A stretch of DNA of 64,000 nucleotides from Streptomyces sp. PsTaAH-137 (GCF_003259365.1 NZ_QLLY01000003.1:248001-312000), one strand, 5' to 3'; shown: positions 47,201 through 56,992, numbered from the stretch's first letter. The notes: generated by a model not told the origin, from the letters alone. Program-made: numbers and translations.

Positions 47201-48120
47201 CCGGTTCGGCGGACGTCGCCGGTTCGTACGGCGGTGTCATCCACGAGATGACCGAGGCGCGTGACGTGCGGATGGGCATGTACGGCCACTCCAACCAGGT
47301 CGCGCACCACGTCACGTACATGTACGACGCGGCCGGCCAGCCGTGGAAGACGCAGCAGAACGTGCGCGAGGTGCTGTCCCGCCTCTACACCGGTTCGGAG
47401 ATCGGGCAGGGCTACCACGGCGACGAGGACAACGGCGAGCAGTCGGCCTGGTACCTCTTCTCGTCCATGGGCTTCTACCCGCTCGTGATGGGCAGCGGCG
47501 AATACGCCATCGGTTCCCCGCAGTTCACCAAGATGACCCTGCACCTGGAGAACGGCCGCGACCTGGTCGTCAAGGCGCCGAAGAACAGCGCCAAGAACAT
47601 CTATGTGCAGGGCGTGAAGGTCAACGGCAAGACCTGGTCGAAGACTTCGCTGCCGAACTCGGTCGTCGCCAAGGGCGGTGTCATCGAGTTCGCCATGGGC
47701 GACAAGCCGTCGAAGTGGGGTACGGGGGCGGACGCGGCGCCCACGTCGATCACCAAGGACGACAAGGTGCCCTCGCCCCGCAAGGACGCGATCACCGGCT
47801 CGGGCCCGCTGTTCGACAACACCTCGGCCACGTCGGCGAGCGCGGAGTCGGTGGACCTGCCGGTCGCGGCCGACGGCACGAAGGCCGTGCAGTACACGCT
47901 GACGTCCGGCGACAAGGCGAAGGCCCCGACGGGCTGGAAGCTGGAGGCGTCGGCCGACGGATCGTCCTGGAAGACGATCGACGAGCGGTCGGGTGAGTCC
48001 TTCGCCTGGGACAAGCAGACCCGGGCGTTCTCGGTGCCGAAGCCGGGTTCGTACGCGCACTACCGCCTGGTGTTCACGGGTGGCGCGGCGACGGTCGCGG
48101 AGGTGGAGCTGCTGTCGTAG
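44272..48120 (+). CDS. secreted GH92 enzyme of the HSNQ type, predicted mannose-1-phosphodiesterase/alpha-mannosidase
   Basis: This 1282-residue exported protein has a signal peptide (about residues 1-38) and an F5/8-type C (CBM32-like) domain (about 95-225). A beta-sandwich follows (about 240-400), then the GH92 catalytic module (about 410-1110) and a second F5/8-type domain (about 1150-1282). GH92 marks include NGFWDTYRTTWPAYSLLTPD and GDEDNGEQSAWYLFSSMGFYP. Ordinary GH92 mannosidases have GNEP, with the general-acid Glu; here the motif is HSNQ (residues 1006-1009). I recall that substitution from the Cellulosimicrobium enzyme that removes mannose from Man-1-phosphate-6-Man. It is likely regulated by the palindromes upstream and ends in a strong terminator. 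Confidence 0.85.
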   Translation: MQGLTQGRRTRHRLASTAALGAAALVLTAAGQGAAVAASPHKPHTDTEFSSSFEAGQPVPDWLNTVDTAPDGSKRASGVDGAYTGGVPGNVNGHVTEVRASGENSGSGEVAANLTDGESSTKWLAFAPTAWVEYDLDTALKITNYNLTSANDHDERDPKDWVLKGSADGKDWTTLDSRTGESFDKRYQTRKYELEKPAEYAHFRVEFTKNNGAGDATQLADLQLSTGDEQAPAPEDMLSLVDKGPSGSPTAKAGAGFTGKYALRYAGTHKTDGRAYSYNKVFDVDVKVARNTELSYKIFPQMADGDRDYDATNVSVDLAFTDGTYLSDLKAVDSNGGLLTPTGQGDAKRLYVNQWNAVKSSIGSVAAGRTIDRILVGYDSAKGPAKFRGWLDDISVKRAATAAPKAHLSDYASTTRGTNSSGGFSRGNTFPATAVPNGFNFWTPVTNAGSDSWLYDYARDNNADNLPTMEALAASHEPSPWMGDRQTFQIMPSAKTGDALDTSRSGRALPFKHDNETARPYYYGVTFENGVRAEMAPTDHAAALRFNYPGADASVIFDNVSEQGGLTLDKDNRVVTGYSDVKSGLSTGATRLFVYGVFDKAVKDADASGVKGHFTFDAGKDRTVTLRLATSLISIDQAKDNLAQELPANRSFDSVKNAARAQWDKIMNRVEVEGATQDQLTTLYSSLYRLYLYPNSAFEKVRSEGRSTYKYASPFSAMTGPDTPTHTGAKIVEGKPYVNNGFWDTYRTTWPAYSLLTPDRAGEMVDGFVQQYKDGGWISRWSSPGYADLMTGTSSDVAFADAYVKGVDFDAEDAYKAAVKNATVVPPQSGVGRKGMDTSPFLGYTSTDTHEGLSWALEGYLNDYGIAQMGQALYKKTGKKQYQEESEYFLNRARDYVNMFDDKAAGTGFFQGKDAKGNWRVKSEDFNPAIWGYDYTETNAWGYAFTAVQDSKGLANLYGGKDGLAKKLDTYFATPETGSADVAGSYGGVIHEMTEARDVRMGMYGHSNQVAHHVTYMYDAAGQPWKTQQNVREVLSRLYTGSEIGQGYHGDEDNGEQSAWYLFSSMGFYPLVMGSGEYAIGSPQFTKMTLHLENGRDLVVKAPKNSAKNIYVQGVKVNGKTWSKTSLPNSVVAKGGVIEFAMGDKPSKWGTGADAAPTSITKDDKVPSPRKDAITGSGPLFDNTSATSASAESVDLPVAADGTKAVQYTLTSGDKAKAPTGWKLEASADGSSWKTIDERSGESFAWDKQTRAFSVPKPGSYAHYRLVFTGGAATVAEVELLS

Positions 48121-48137
48121 TCGGCTTCGTGAGCGAT

Positions 48138-48171
48138 GCGGGCCCCGCCGGGATCTTCCGGCGGGGCCCGC
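48138..48171. terminator. terminator of the GH92 gene
   Basis: Perfect 14-bp arms (GCGGGCCCCGCCGG and complement) with a six-base loop, 17 bp after the stop. Confidence 0.85.
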
Positions 48172-48191
48172 GGTGCTTGTAGCGTCGGCGG

Positions 48192-48980
48192 ATGGGACAG
48201 CTGGATCAGGGTGAACTGCCGTCGCACGCCTCGTCGTTCGGCGCCGCGGCCGACGCCTATGCCGAGCACCGTCCGGACTACGCGCGGGCCGCCGTGAGCT
48301 GGGCGCTCGCCTCGGCGCCGGGTCCGCGCGTACTCGACCTCGGCGCCGGGACCGGCAAGCTGACCGCCACGCTGCTGGCGCTGGGGGCCGACGTCGTCGC
48401 GGTCGAGCCCGGCGCGGCGATGCTGTCCGAGCTGCGCCGGACGCTCCCGGACGTACGTGCCCTGCCGGGCAGCGCCGAGGCGATCGGGCTGCCGGACGCG
48501 TCCGTCGACGCCGTGCTGGCCGGGAACGCCATGCACTGGTTCGACATGGCCGTCGCCGGGCCCGAGATCGCCAGGGTCCTCGCGCCGGGCGGGGTCCTGG
48601 CCGGGCTGTGGAACGTCATGGACGACGACGTCGACTGGGTCTCCGGGCTCGCCCGCGTGAGTGGCAGTGCCGTCGTCGGCCCGCGGGACACGCCCGCGAG
48701 CTGGCGCGCCGAGACCGCCGCCATGCACCTCCCGAAGACCGGCACGCCCGCACTCTTCGGCTCGCCGGAACAGGAAGTGTTCCCGCACGGACAGGCCCGC
48801 ACCGCCGCGTCCCTCGTCGCCACGCTCGCGACGCGTGCTGGCGTACTCGTCATGCCGGAGCCGGAACGGGAGGCCGCTCTGGCCCGCATCCGGGCGTTCC
48901 TCGCGAGCAGGCCGGAGACCTGCGAGGGTGAGTTCACGCTCCCGATGCTGACCGGAGTGCTCCGCACCCGGCGCCTGTGA
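48192..48980 (+). CDS. class I SAM-dependent methyltransferase
   Basis: This 262-residue protein has a UbiE/type-11 methyltransferase core: motif I VLDLGAGTGKLTATLLALG, VVAVEPGAAML (acidic loop binding SAM ribose), PGSAEAIGLPDASVDAVLAGNAMHWF and RVLAPGGVLAGLWN. The substrate is unknown; small molecules are usual for this group. TAGCGT stands six bases before the ATG with no Shine-Dalgarno, so the message is probably leaderless. Its last 47 bp overlap the 3' end of the convergent ATPase gene. Confidence 0.8.
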   Translation: MGQLDQGELPSHASSFGAAADAYAEHRPDYARAAVSWALASAPGPRVLDLGAGTGKLTATLLALGADVVAVEPGAAMLSELRRTLPDVRALPGSAEAIGLPDASVDAVLAGNAMHWFDMAVAGPEIARVLAPGGVLAGLWNVMDDDVDWVSGLARVSGSAVVGPRDTPASWRAETAAMHLPKTGTPALFGSPEQEVFPHGQARTAASLVATLATRAGVLVMPEPEREAALARIRAFLASRPETCEGEFTLPMLTGVLRTRRL

Positions 48981-49359
48981 ACTCGCACCACACCTCCTTG
49001 CCGGGGTCCCGCTCCCCCACGCCCCACTTGTCGGCCAGCGCCTCGACGAGAAGCAGGCCCCGGCCGTTCTCGGCGGTGGCGCTCCGCTCGGGGACGGCCG
49101 GGGTTCCGGTGCCGCTGTCGTGGACCTCTACGCGCACGGTGTCGTCGCCCTCGTCGAGGGTGATCCTCAGAAGGAAGCCACGGCCGGGCGGGACGCCGTG
49201 GAGGAGGGCGTTCGTCGTCAACTCGCTTACACAGAGCAGGATGTCGTCCGCGCGGGTCGTCTTCTGCCAGGCCGTGAGGGCGGCTCGGGCGAAGTCGCGG
49301 GCTGCGGGGACCGACTGGCGTTCTCGGCGGTAGAAGCGTTCGCGGGATTGCGGGTTCAT
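48934..49359 (-). CDS. RsbW-like ATP-binding protein (anti-sigma-type HATPase)
   Basis: This 141-residue GHKL ATPase domain has the N box LCVSELTTNALLHG, G1 box VEVHDSGTGTP and G2 box ENGRGLLLVEALADKWG. It is the single-domain class (HATPase_c_2) that is very abundant in Streptomyces, often beside XRE/DUF397 pairs as here. A few are anti-sigma factors; most have no known partner. Two Cys residues near the C-terminus (EVWCEFTGAGCG) are common in this group. It is divergent from the XRE gene across a short region holding a hairpin. Confidence 0.82.
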   Translation of the reverse strand: MNPQSRERFYRRERQSVPAARDFARAALTAWQKTTRADDILLCVSELTTNALLHGVPPGRGFLLRITLDEGDDTVRVEVHDSGTGTPAVPERSATAENGRGLLLVEALADKWGVGERDPGKEVWCEFTGAGCGALRSASGA

Positions 49360-49405
49360 GACGGGGAATGTTGCGCAGGGTGATTGACTGGTGACAGTTC
49401 GGCAA

Positions 49406-49428
49406 CCCCGACAGATCTTTTGTCGGGG
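49406..49428. promoter_or_regulatory. hairpin/operator between ATPase and XRE genes
   Basis: CCCCGACA-N7-TGTCGGGG is a perfect 8-bp-arm inverted repeat in the 114-bp divergent region. It could be an operator bound by the XRE protein or a 5' UTR hairpin. Confidence 0.4.
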
Positions 49429-49473
49429 TGCAGGTGGGGTCAAGGGAGTGTGGGGGTGGGGAGATTGAGCGTC

Positions 49474-50298
49474 ATGAGCCCCGGGAAGCGTCCGCCGAAG
49501 AATCCGTCGGCGTTGAGGATGGTCGGTGAACTGCTCGCCCTGTTCCGCAAGGCGGCCGGTCACACCCAGGCGACACTCGCCGCACGGCTGGTGATCTCTG
49601 AGGCCACCATCGCCGCGTATGAGCAGGGCAGGCGGCCGTTGCCGCTGGACACGGCCGGGCTGATGGATCAAGTGCTGGAGACCAAGGGGGCGTTGGCGGT
49701 CACGGTGGCGAACATGCCGGAGATCGACCAGTTCCCGCTCTACGCCGAGCAGTACATGGCGCACGAGCAGGAGGCCATCGCCTTGTCGTGGTACGACATG
49801 GCCGTCGTCCCGGGCCTGCTGCAGACTCCCGACTACGCCCGCGCCCTGTTCAGACAGCGCGTGCCTGCGTACGACACGGACGAATTCGAGACGAAGGTAT
49901 CGGCCCGCATCGACCGGCAGGACATCTTGCACCGCAAGTACCCGCCGACGCTTAGCTGCATCGTGTGGGAACCGGCTCTGAGGATGGCATTCGTCGAACC
50001 CGCCGTGCGTGCGGCACAGTTGGGGCATCTGCGCGAATGCGCGGACCTGCCCGGCCTGTCCTTGCAGGTCATAGCGCTCGACGCCGAGGAGAACGCGGGG
50101 GATTCAGGCCCGTTCACCCTCCTGGAAACGCCGGAACACCAGCACCTGGCCTACACCGAGTCGCAACGCGGCAGCCAGTGGGTTTCCGACCCGGACGAGG
50201 TGTCTATCCTGCAACGTAAATATGCGATGCTGCGGTCACAGGCTCTCAGTCCCCAGGACACCAAGGGCTTGCTGGATCGGCTTACAGGAGAGCAATGA
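49474..50298 (+). CDS. XRE-family regulator with DUF5753 domain
   Basis: This 274-residue protein has an N-terminal HTH (LLALFRKAAGHTQATLAARLVISEATIAAYEQGRR, about residues 16-50). A DUF5753 domain follows: WYDMAVVPGLLQTPDYARALF, RIDRQDILHRKYPPTLSCIVWEPALR and DSGPFTLLETPE. This is the classical Streptomyces partner of DUF397 proteins. ATG 49474 lies upstream of the HTH. It overlaps the DUF397 start by four bases (ATGA), so the two are coupled. Targets are unknown; members of this class influence development and antibiotic production. Confidence 0.88.
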   Translation: MSPGKRPPKNPSALRMVGELLALFRKAAGHTQATLAARLVISEATIAAYEQGRRPLPLDTAGLMDQVLETKGALAVTVANMPEIDQFPLYAEQYMAHEQEAIALSWYDMAVVPGLLQTPDYARALFRQRVPAYDTDEFETKVSARIDRQDILHRKYPPTLSCIVWEPALRMAFVEPAVRAAQLGHLRECADLPGLSLQVIALDAEENAGDSGPFTLLETPEHQHLAYTESQRGSQWVSDPDEVSILQRKYAMLRSQALSPQDTKGLLDRLTGEQ

Positions 50299-50534
50299 GC
50301 ACCGCACTGAACTGGTTCAAGTCGAGCTACAGCAACAGCGATGGCGGTCAGTGCCTGGAAGTGGCCTACGACTGGCGGAAGTCGAGCTACAGCAGCGACG
50401 AAGGTGGCGCCTGCGTCGAGATCGCCACACACCTCACCGCCATCCACATCCGCGACTCCAAGAACACGGACGGCCCCCACTTCGCGGTGGCGCCCAGCGT
50501 CTGGGCCGCCTTCCTCGAACTGCCCCGCGCTTAA
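50295..50534 (+). CDS. DUF397 protein with duplicated core motif
   Basis: This 79-residue protein normally contains one WRKSSYS...GGxCVEVA motif. Here it occurs twice: WFKSSYSNSDGGQCLEVA (residues 7-24) and WRKSSYSSDEGGACVEIA (27-44), followed by the usual IHIRDSKNTDGP...VWAAFL segment. It is translated with the XRE gene (ATGA overlap). DUF397 proteins are thought to act with their XRE partner; the mechanism is not settled. Confidence 0.88.
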   Translation: MSTALNWFKSSYSNSDGGQCLEVAYDWRKSSYSSDEGGACVEIATHLTAIHIRDSKNTDGPHFAVAPSVWAAFLELPRA

Positions 50535-50608
50535 TTGCGTGGACGGAACGGCATCGCGGCGCTTACAGTCTGGCCCGAACCGTGATGCAGCCCGAGGAGG
50601 TGGGACCC

Positions 50609-50662
50609 ATGACCGCAGTACGCACGTGGGTGCTCTCCTCATTCTCACGGGCCGGCCACTGA
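50609..50662 (+). CDS. 17-codon upstream ORF / leader peptide before GNAT-infA2
   Basis: The ORF encodes MTAVRTWVLSSFSRAGH. It is preceded by a strong ribosome site (GAGGAGG at 50594-50600) and ends 51 bp before the next start. It is too short to be an ordinary protein. Its codons 9-11 contain CTCTCCTC (50633-50640), which is complementary both to its own ribosome site (GAGGAG) and to that of the GNAT gene (GAGG-C-AGAG, 50701-50709). This suggests translational attenuation. Translation of the ORF is not proven. Confidence 0.5.
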   Translation: MTAVRTWVLSSFSRAGH

Positions 50663-50713
50663 CATAGGTCGCCGGGAGCGCCCGTACTGGGCGATTCCGA
50701 GAGGCAGAGACCT

Positions 50714-51466
50714 ATGGACACAACAGAGATCACGCGCGTGGCCGACCGGCACTGGCACGCGCTGGAGAATGACGAAGTGGTCGGCCGGGGCGAGACCTGG
50801 CGCAGGCACGACGGCCGGACCTTCCTGAGCATCGACTCCTGGCGCGACGCGACGTTCGACGCGCTCGCGGCGGCCATGCTGGCGGAGCTGCCGAGGCCGC
50901 TGTACACGATGGTCGACACCGCTGACCCCGCGCTGACGTCCCAGTGGGAGCGGGCGGGGTTCACGCCCGCGCGCACCGAGTACGTGTACCGCGTACCCAC
51001 AACGGGACTGGGCTCGGCGCGCCCGCCCGAGGGCGTGACGATCCTCCCCCTCGGCGCGGCGGAGAAGGACCCCCTGCGCGACCTTGACCGTACGATCCGG
51101 GCCGAGGTGGAGGCCACTCTCGGCTGGCGGGAGATGCCGGCCGAGGTGCTGCCGCGCCTGGACGACGCCACCGTGATCGACCCGACGAAGTACGCGGTGG
51201 CCGCCGAGGGCGACCGGTACGTGGGCCTGGTGCGGGTGGCGCCGGTCCCCCGGCAGCCCAGGATCGGGCTGCTCGCCGTACGGGCGGACCGGCAGCGGCG
51301 CGGGATCGCGCGGGCGCTCCTGGCCGACGTACTGAACCACCTGCACCGGTCGGGGGCCCTGCTGGCCACGGCCGAGATCGGCGCGGCCAACACGGCCGCC
51401 GCCGCGTTGTTCAATGACATCGGCGCGGAACGCGTCGGAACCAACCTGGAGGTCGTACTTCACTGA
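50714..51466 (+). CDS. GNAT-family N-acetyltransferase
   Basis: This 250-residue protein has a C-terminal GNAT domain (about residues 105-250). The acetyl-CoA-binding motif A is [25 protein letters not shown] (Q-R-R-G-I-A), and [19 protein letters not shown] follows. The N-terminal part ([33 protein letters not shown]) is a degenerate GNAT-like half. The substrate is unknown. It overlaps the infA2 start by one base (TGATG), so both are translated together, possibly linking the acetyltransferase to translation or ribosomes. Confidence 0.8.
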   Translation: MDTTEITRVADRHWHALENDEVVGRGETWRRHDGRTFLSIDSWRDATFDALAAAMLAELPRPLYTMVDTADPALTSQWERAGFTPARTEYVYRVPTTGLGSARPPEGVTILPLGAAEKDPLRDLDRTIRAEVEATLGWREMPAEVLPRLDDATVIDPTKYAVAAEGDRYVGLVRVAPVPRQPRIGLLAVRADRQRRGIARALLADVLNHLHRSGALLATAEIGAANTAAAALFNDIGAERVGTNLEVVLH

Positions 51467-51690
51467 TGCCGAAGACAAACCCTGGAATCGAGATCGAGGG
51501 CACCGTCACCGAGTGCCTGCGCAACGCCAGCTTCCAAGTGGAGCTGACCAACGGGCACAAGGTGCTCGCGCACATCAGCGGCAAGATCCGGAAGAACTAC
51601 ATCAAGATCCTGCCGTTCGACCGGGTGCTGGTGGAGCTGAGCCCCTACGACCTGACGCGCGGCCGCATCCTCTACCGCTACCGCAACTGA
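51466..51690 (+). CDS. infA: divergent translation initiation factor IF-1 paralog
   Basis: This 74-residue OB-fold protein has the IF-1 pattern [33 protein letters not shown] and [22 protein letters not shown]-1 occupies the ribosomal A site during initiation. The housekeeping infA of Streptomyces lies in the ribosomal-protein cluster, so this copy, coupled to a GNAT gene, is most likely a second, conditional IF-1. Differences from the usual sequence include CLRNASFQ and [14 protein letters not shown], where MHYIRILPDDRV is normal. Confidence 0.88.
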   Translation: MPKTNPGIEIEGTVTECLRNASFQVELTNGHKVLAHISGKIRKNYIKILPFDRVLVELSPYDLTRGRILYRYRN

Positions 51691-51703
51691 CCTGCTCCGG
51701 TGC

Positions 51704-52357
51704 TCACTTGCGCCAGAACAGGTGATGGACGACGCTGCCGCCCGGACTCGGCACCACGTCGAGGTGGAACCGGTCGCGCAGCTCGTCCGGCGACTCCCAC
51801 AGGCGTGATCCCGAGCCGAGCTTCACGCCCGGTGAGACCGCGACGTGCATCGTGTCGACGAGGTCGGCGTCGAGGAACTCGCGGATGACCGTGGCGCCGC
51901 CGCCGAGCCGCACGTCCTTGCCCTGGGCCGCCTCGCGCGCCTGGGCGAGGACGGTGGCCGGGTCGGCGTCGACGAAGTGGAACGTGGTGTCGGAGAGGGT
52001 GATCGAGGGCCGGGTGTGGTGGGTCATCACGAAGACGGGCGTCCGGAACGGCGGCTCGTCGCCCCACCACCCCTCCCACTCAAGACTCTCCCAAGGCCCC
52101 TTCTGCGGGCCGAACTTGCCGCGGCCCATGATCTCGGCGCCGATGTTGCGCGGGTAGTCCCGGGTCAGGTAGTCGTCGAGGCCGCGGCTGCCGCCCGGGT
52201 CGGTGCGCATCGGCCAGCTCGCGGTGGCCCCGCACCAGGCGAACATGGTCCCGGGGTCGGCATGCCCGAAGGGCCGCTCGATGCTCTGCCCCTCCCCCGC
52301 GCCGAAGCCGTCGCCGGACACATTGAAGTTCTGGACACGCAGCAGTTGGTCGGTCAT
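51704..52357 (-). CDS. RibD C-terminal/dihydrofolate-reductase-like protein
   Basis: This 217-residue protein begins LLRVQNFNVSGDGFGAGEGQS, the first strand and loop of RibD_C/DHFR-like reductases. RNIGAEIMGRGKFGP, PVFVMTHHTRP and KDVRLGGGATVIREFLDADLVD, the NADPH-binding GGG segment, follow. Members reduce pterin- or flavin-precursor-like substrates, but the many stand-alone actinobacterial copies are uncharacterised. ATG 52357 is used; 52363 is possible. It is convergent with infA2, with 13 bp between the stops. Confidence 0.8.
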   Translation of the reverse strand: MTDQLLRVQNFNVSGDGFGAGEGQSIERPFGHADPGTMFAWCGATASWPMRTDPGGSRGLDDYLTRDYPRNIGAEIMGRGKFGPQKGPWESLEWEGWWGDEPPFRTPVFVMTHHTRPSITLSDTTFHFVDADPATVLAQAREAAQGKDVRLGGGATVIREFLDADLVDTMHVAVSPGVKLGSGSRLWESPDELRDRFHLDVVPSPGGSVVHHLFWRK

Positions 52358-52431
52358 GGGCACAGACTGTGCCGGACGCGAGACCGCACCGCACCTCCAC
52401 GCGCCGCATTTCCCATGACATCCTGCGACAC

Positions 52432-52980
52432 ATGATCGAACGCTGGACAGAGGCCACCGTCTACCCCGACATGTGGACCGACCCGGACAACGACCCGCGC
52501 GACAACGACAACGCGCCGGAAGGCGAACGGGCCACTCTTGACGACTTCCTGACGGGCTATCGGATCACCCTGCGCATGAAGTGCGAGGGCCTGGACCCGG
52601 AGCAACTGGCCACCCGCTCGGTCCCGCCGTCGACGATGTCCCTGCTCGGCCTGATCCGGCACCTCGCCGAGGTGGAACGCGACTGGCGCACCTGGCTGAC
52701 CCTGGACGAACCGCTGCCGAAGCTCTACGGCCCGAAGGACGCCGACTTCCACGGCGCCGTACCCGAACAGGCGGTGGTCGACGCCGCCTACGCCGACCTG
52801 GAACGGGAACAGGCGGAGACGGACGCGGCGCTGGCCGAGTTCAAGGACCTGGGCGAACACGTCGGCCGGGACAACGTCGCGATCCGCGAACTCATGGTCC
52901 ACCGCATCGACGAGTACGCCCGCCACTGCGGCCACGCGGATCTGCTGCGCGAGCGGGTCGACGGCCGGGTGGGTCAGTAA
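52432..52980 (+). CDS. DinB/DUF664 family protein
   Basis: This 182-residue four-helix-bundle protein of the DinB-like superfamily contains LDDFLTGYRITLRMKCEGL, MSLLGLIRHLAEVERDWR with the first metal-binding His, and RELMVHRIDEYARHCGHADLLRE with the other His residues. Relatives include bacillithiol and mycothiol transferases, so thiol transfer is a possible activity. The ATG at 52432 follows CATCCT by seven bases, consistent with a leaderless message. It is divergent from the RibD-like gene. Confidence 0.8.
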   Translation: MIERWTEATVYPDMWTDPDNDPRDNDNAPEGERATLDDFLTGYRITLRMKCEGLDPEQLATRSVPPSTMSLLGLIRHLAEVERDWRTWLTLDEPLPKLYGPKDADFHGAVPEQAVVDAAYADLEREQAETDAALAEFKDLGEHVGRDNVAIRELMVHRIDEYARHCGHADLLRERVDGRVGQ

Positions 52981-53013
52981 CGGCGGAGAGCCGGAGGGGG
53001 CGGGGGAACGGGC

Positions 53014-53352
53014 ATGCGCGTAGAAAGATTCTGGAAGAGCCTCGGAGAGTTCCTGAGCGAGACCGTGGGGGAGGCGCTGGCCGAGCTGGTACTCACGATG
53101 CTCGCGTGCGCGCTACTGGCAGCCCTGGTGGGAATCGCGTACCTGAGCTGGTCGTTCAGCCCGCGCGGCACACTCGCCGGGGCCGGCGTGTTCGGCCTGC
53201 TGCTCGCCCATGGCGCGTGGCACCTGCACCGGAAGTCCGTCAAGAAACGCGGCCGCCGTGTCCTCCCCACCATCACCACCACCCTCTTCATGGTGACCGC
53301 CTGCACGGCCGCCTTCCTGCTGTTCTACGCGTCCGGCTGCGGGTGCGCCTGA
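53014..53352 (+). CDS. small hypothetical membrane protein
   Basis: This 112-residue protein has three hydrophobic helices (about residues 25-48, 52-68 and 88-107) and basic connecting loops (HLHRKSVKKRGRR). It ends in a Cys-containing tail (SGCGCA). I do not recognise a family. It begins 33 bp after the DinB gene and could be its operon partner. Its 3' part is antisense to the frame at 53113-53571. Confidence 0.5.
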   Translation: MRVERFWKSLGEFLSETVGEALAELVLTMLACALLAALVGIAYLSWSFSPRGTLAGAGVFGLLLAHGAWHLHRKSVKKRGRRVLPTITTTLFMVTACTAAFLLFYASGCGCA

Positions 53353-53571
53353 CCGCTTCTCGCGATAGCGGGCCACAGCCCAGGCGGCCGCCGAGACCGG
53401 GACGACGGGCCAGAGCACTGTCCAGACCACGGGCCACCACGAGGGAAGACGCTCGGCGAGGGTCAGATCGAGTGCCGAGGCCACCATCGCCGCTCCCAGG
53501 CTGGTGCAGAGCAGCCGGCCGGAGACGCGGGTCCCGCGGCTGCCGCGGAGAGTGGTGTGATCGGTGTGCAC
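53113..53571 (-). CDS. possible small membrane protein, antisense-overlapping
   Basis: The frame from GTG 53571 encodes two plausible membrane helices (LLCTSLGAAMVASALDL and WWPVVWTVLWPVVPVSAAAWAVA). It then runs into Gly/Glu-rich sequence that is the complement of the gene at 53014. The first 73 residues look real; the rest may be read-through of a shadow frame. Either the genes overlap tail to tail by 240 bp or this frame is spurious. Confidence 0.3.
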   Translation of the reverse strand: MHTDHTTLRGSRGTRVSGRLLCTSLGAAMVASALDLTLAERLPSWWPVVWTVLWPVVPVSAAAWAVARYREKRSGAPAAGRVEQQEGGRAGGHHEEGGGDGGEDTAAAFLDGLPVQVPRAMGEQQAEHAGPGECAARAERPAQVRDSHQGCQ

Positions 53572-54080
53572 AGGTGCTCCTGCGTTCAGCGCCGCGACAG
53601 AGGGGCGGCGGGGCGAGGGCCTGGCGAGGTGGGGCACGCACGGCTGGGACCTGCGTGGGGGCAGGTGAACAGGTGGTGGGGCGGAGTCAGTGTGCGCGCC
53701 CGGGTGTGATCCGGCCAGCACGTTCTACGCGCGTACCAGGTGCGGGAGTCAACTTTCCCCACTACCTCAACAGGGGCACGACCACGCAAAACAGGTCACC
53801 ATCACGGACAAAACCCGCATATGACCGGTCTGGACCTGACGCAATCTGAACCCTTGCCCGACTCATTTCGCCTCGGCAGTCGAGGAGTTGAGCATTTTCA
53901 GCCATATTTTGCAGCCTGAATTCCAAGTTGCATCATGGAAACTGTTGCTTGAGGCGAGTAAAAGCGGTCATCCAGGGTGAATGCCCCCTGATGCGGAGGG
54001 GCTTGTTCCTGCCCGTGTGGGACCCGCCTTCGGGGGCATGGCGGGCGACTCGTGTGCTTGGTCTTGGCAGTCCGACAAAA
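53572..54080. other. 508-bp intergenic region with possible structured RNA
   Basis: No convincing protein gene. The part 53780-53960 is AT-richer than average. The part 53979-54045 can form competing hairpins (described separately). The rest shows nothing I can interpret. Confidence 0.5.
53979..54045 (+). ncRNA. candidate structured RNA with mutually exclusive stems
   Basis: ATGCCCCC (53981-53988) can pair with GGGGGCAT (54032-54039). It can alternatively form GCCCCT/AGGGGC locally, while CCCGCC (about 54023-54028) pairs with GGCGGG just after 54039. TTGCAG-16 bp-CATCAT upstream (about 53908-53935) could be a promoter. No known RNA family was recognised. Confidence 0.25.
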
Positions 54081-54116
54081 GGGGCCGCGCCCCGGGCAAT
54101 CCCGGGACGCGGCCCC
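54081..54116 (-). terminator. acnA terminator
   Basis: A GC-rich inverted repeat (GGGGCCGCG...CGCGGCCCC, one mismatch, CAAT loop) lies 20 bp after the acnA stop. On the minus strand it is followed by TTTT, a good intrinsic terminator for this genome. Confidence 0.85.
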
Positions 54117-54135
54117 AACTACTGCATCCTGCCGC

Positions 54136-56947
<2,812 letters not shown>

Positions 56948-56992
56948 GTCCGGACTCGACAGTCGGCGCGCGGCTGCGTGCGCCTCGGCAGA

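Noticed and set aside
53827..53836. GGTCTGGACC as a second DasR-like site
   Set aside because: The centre is not palindromic (GG instead of AG/CT pairing) and flanks do not fit, so it is too weak to call.
53821..53919. 32-codon ORF beginning MTGLDLTQSEPLPD
   Set aside because: No ribosome site and no leaderless -10 at the right distance; coding bias is unlike neighbours.
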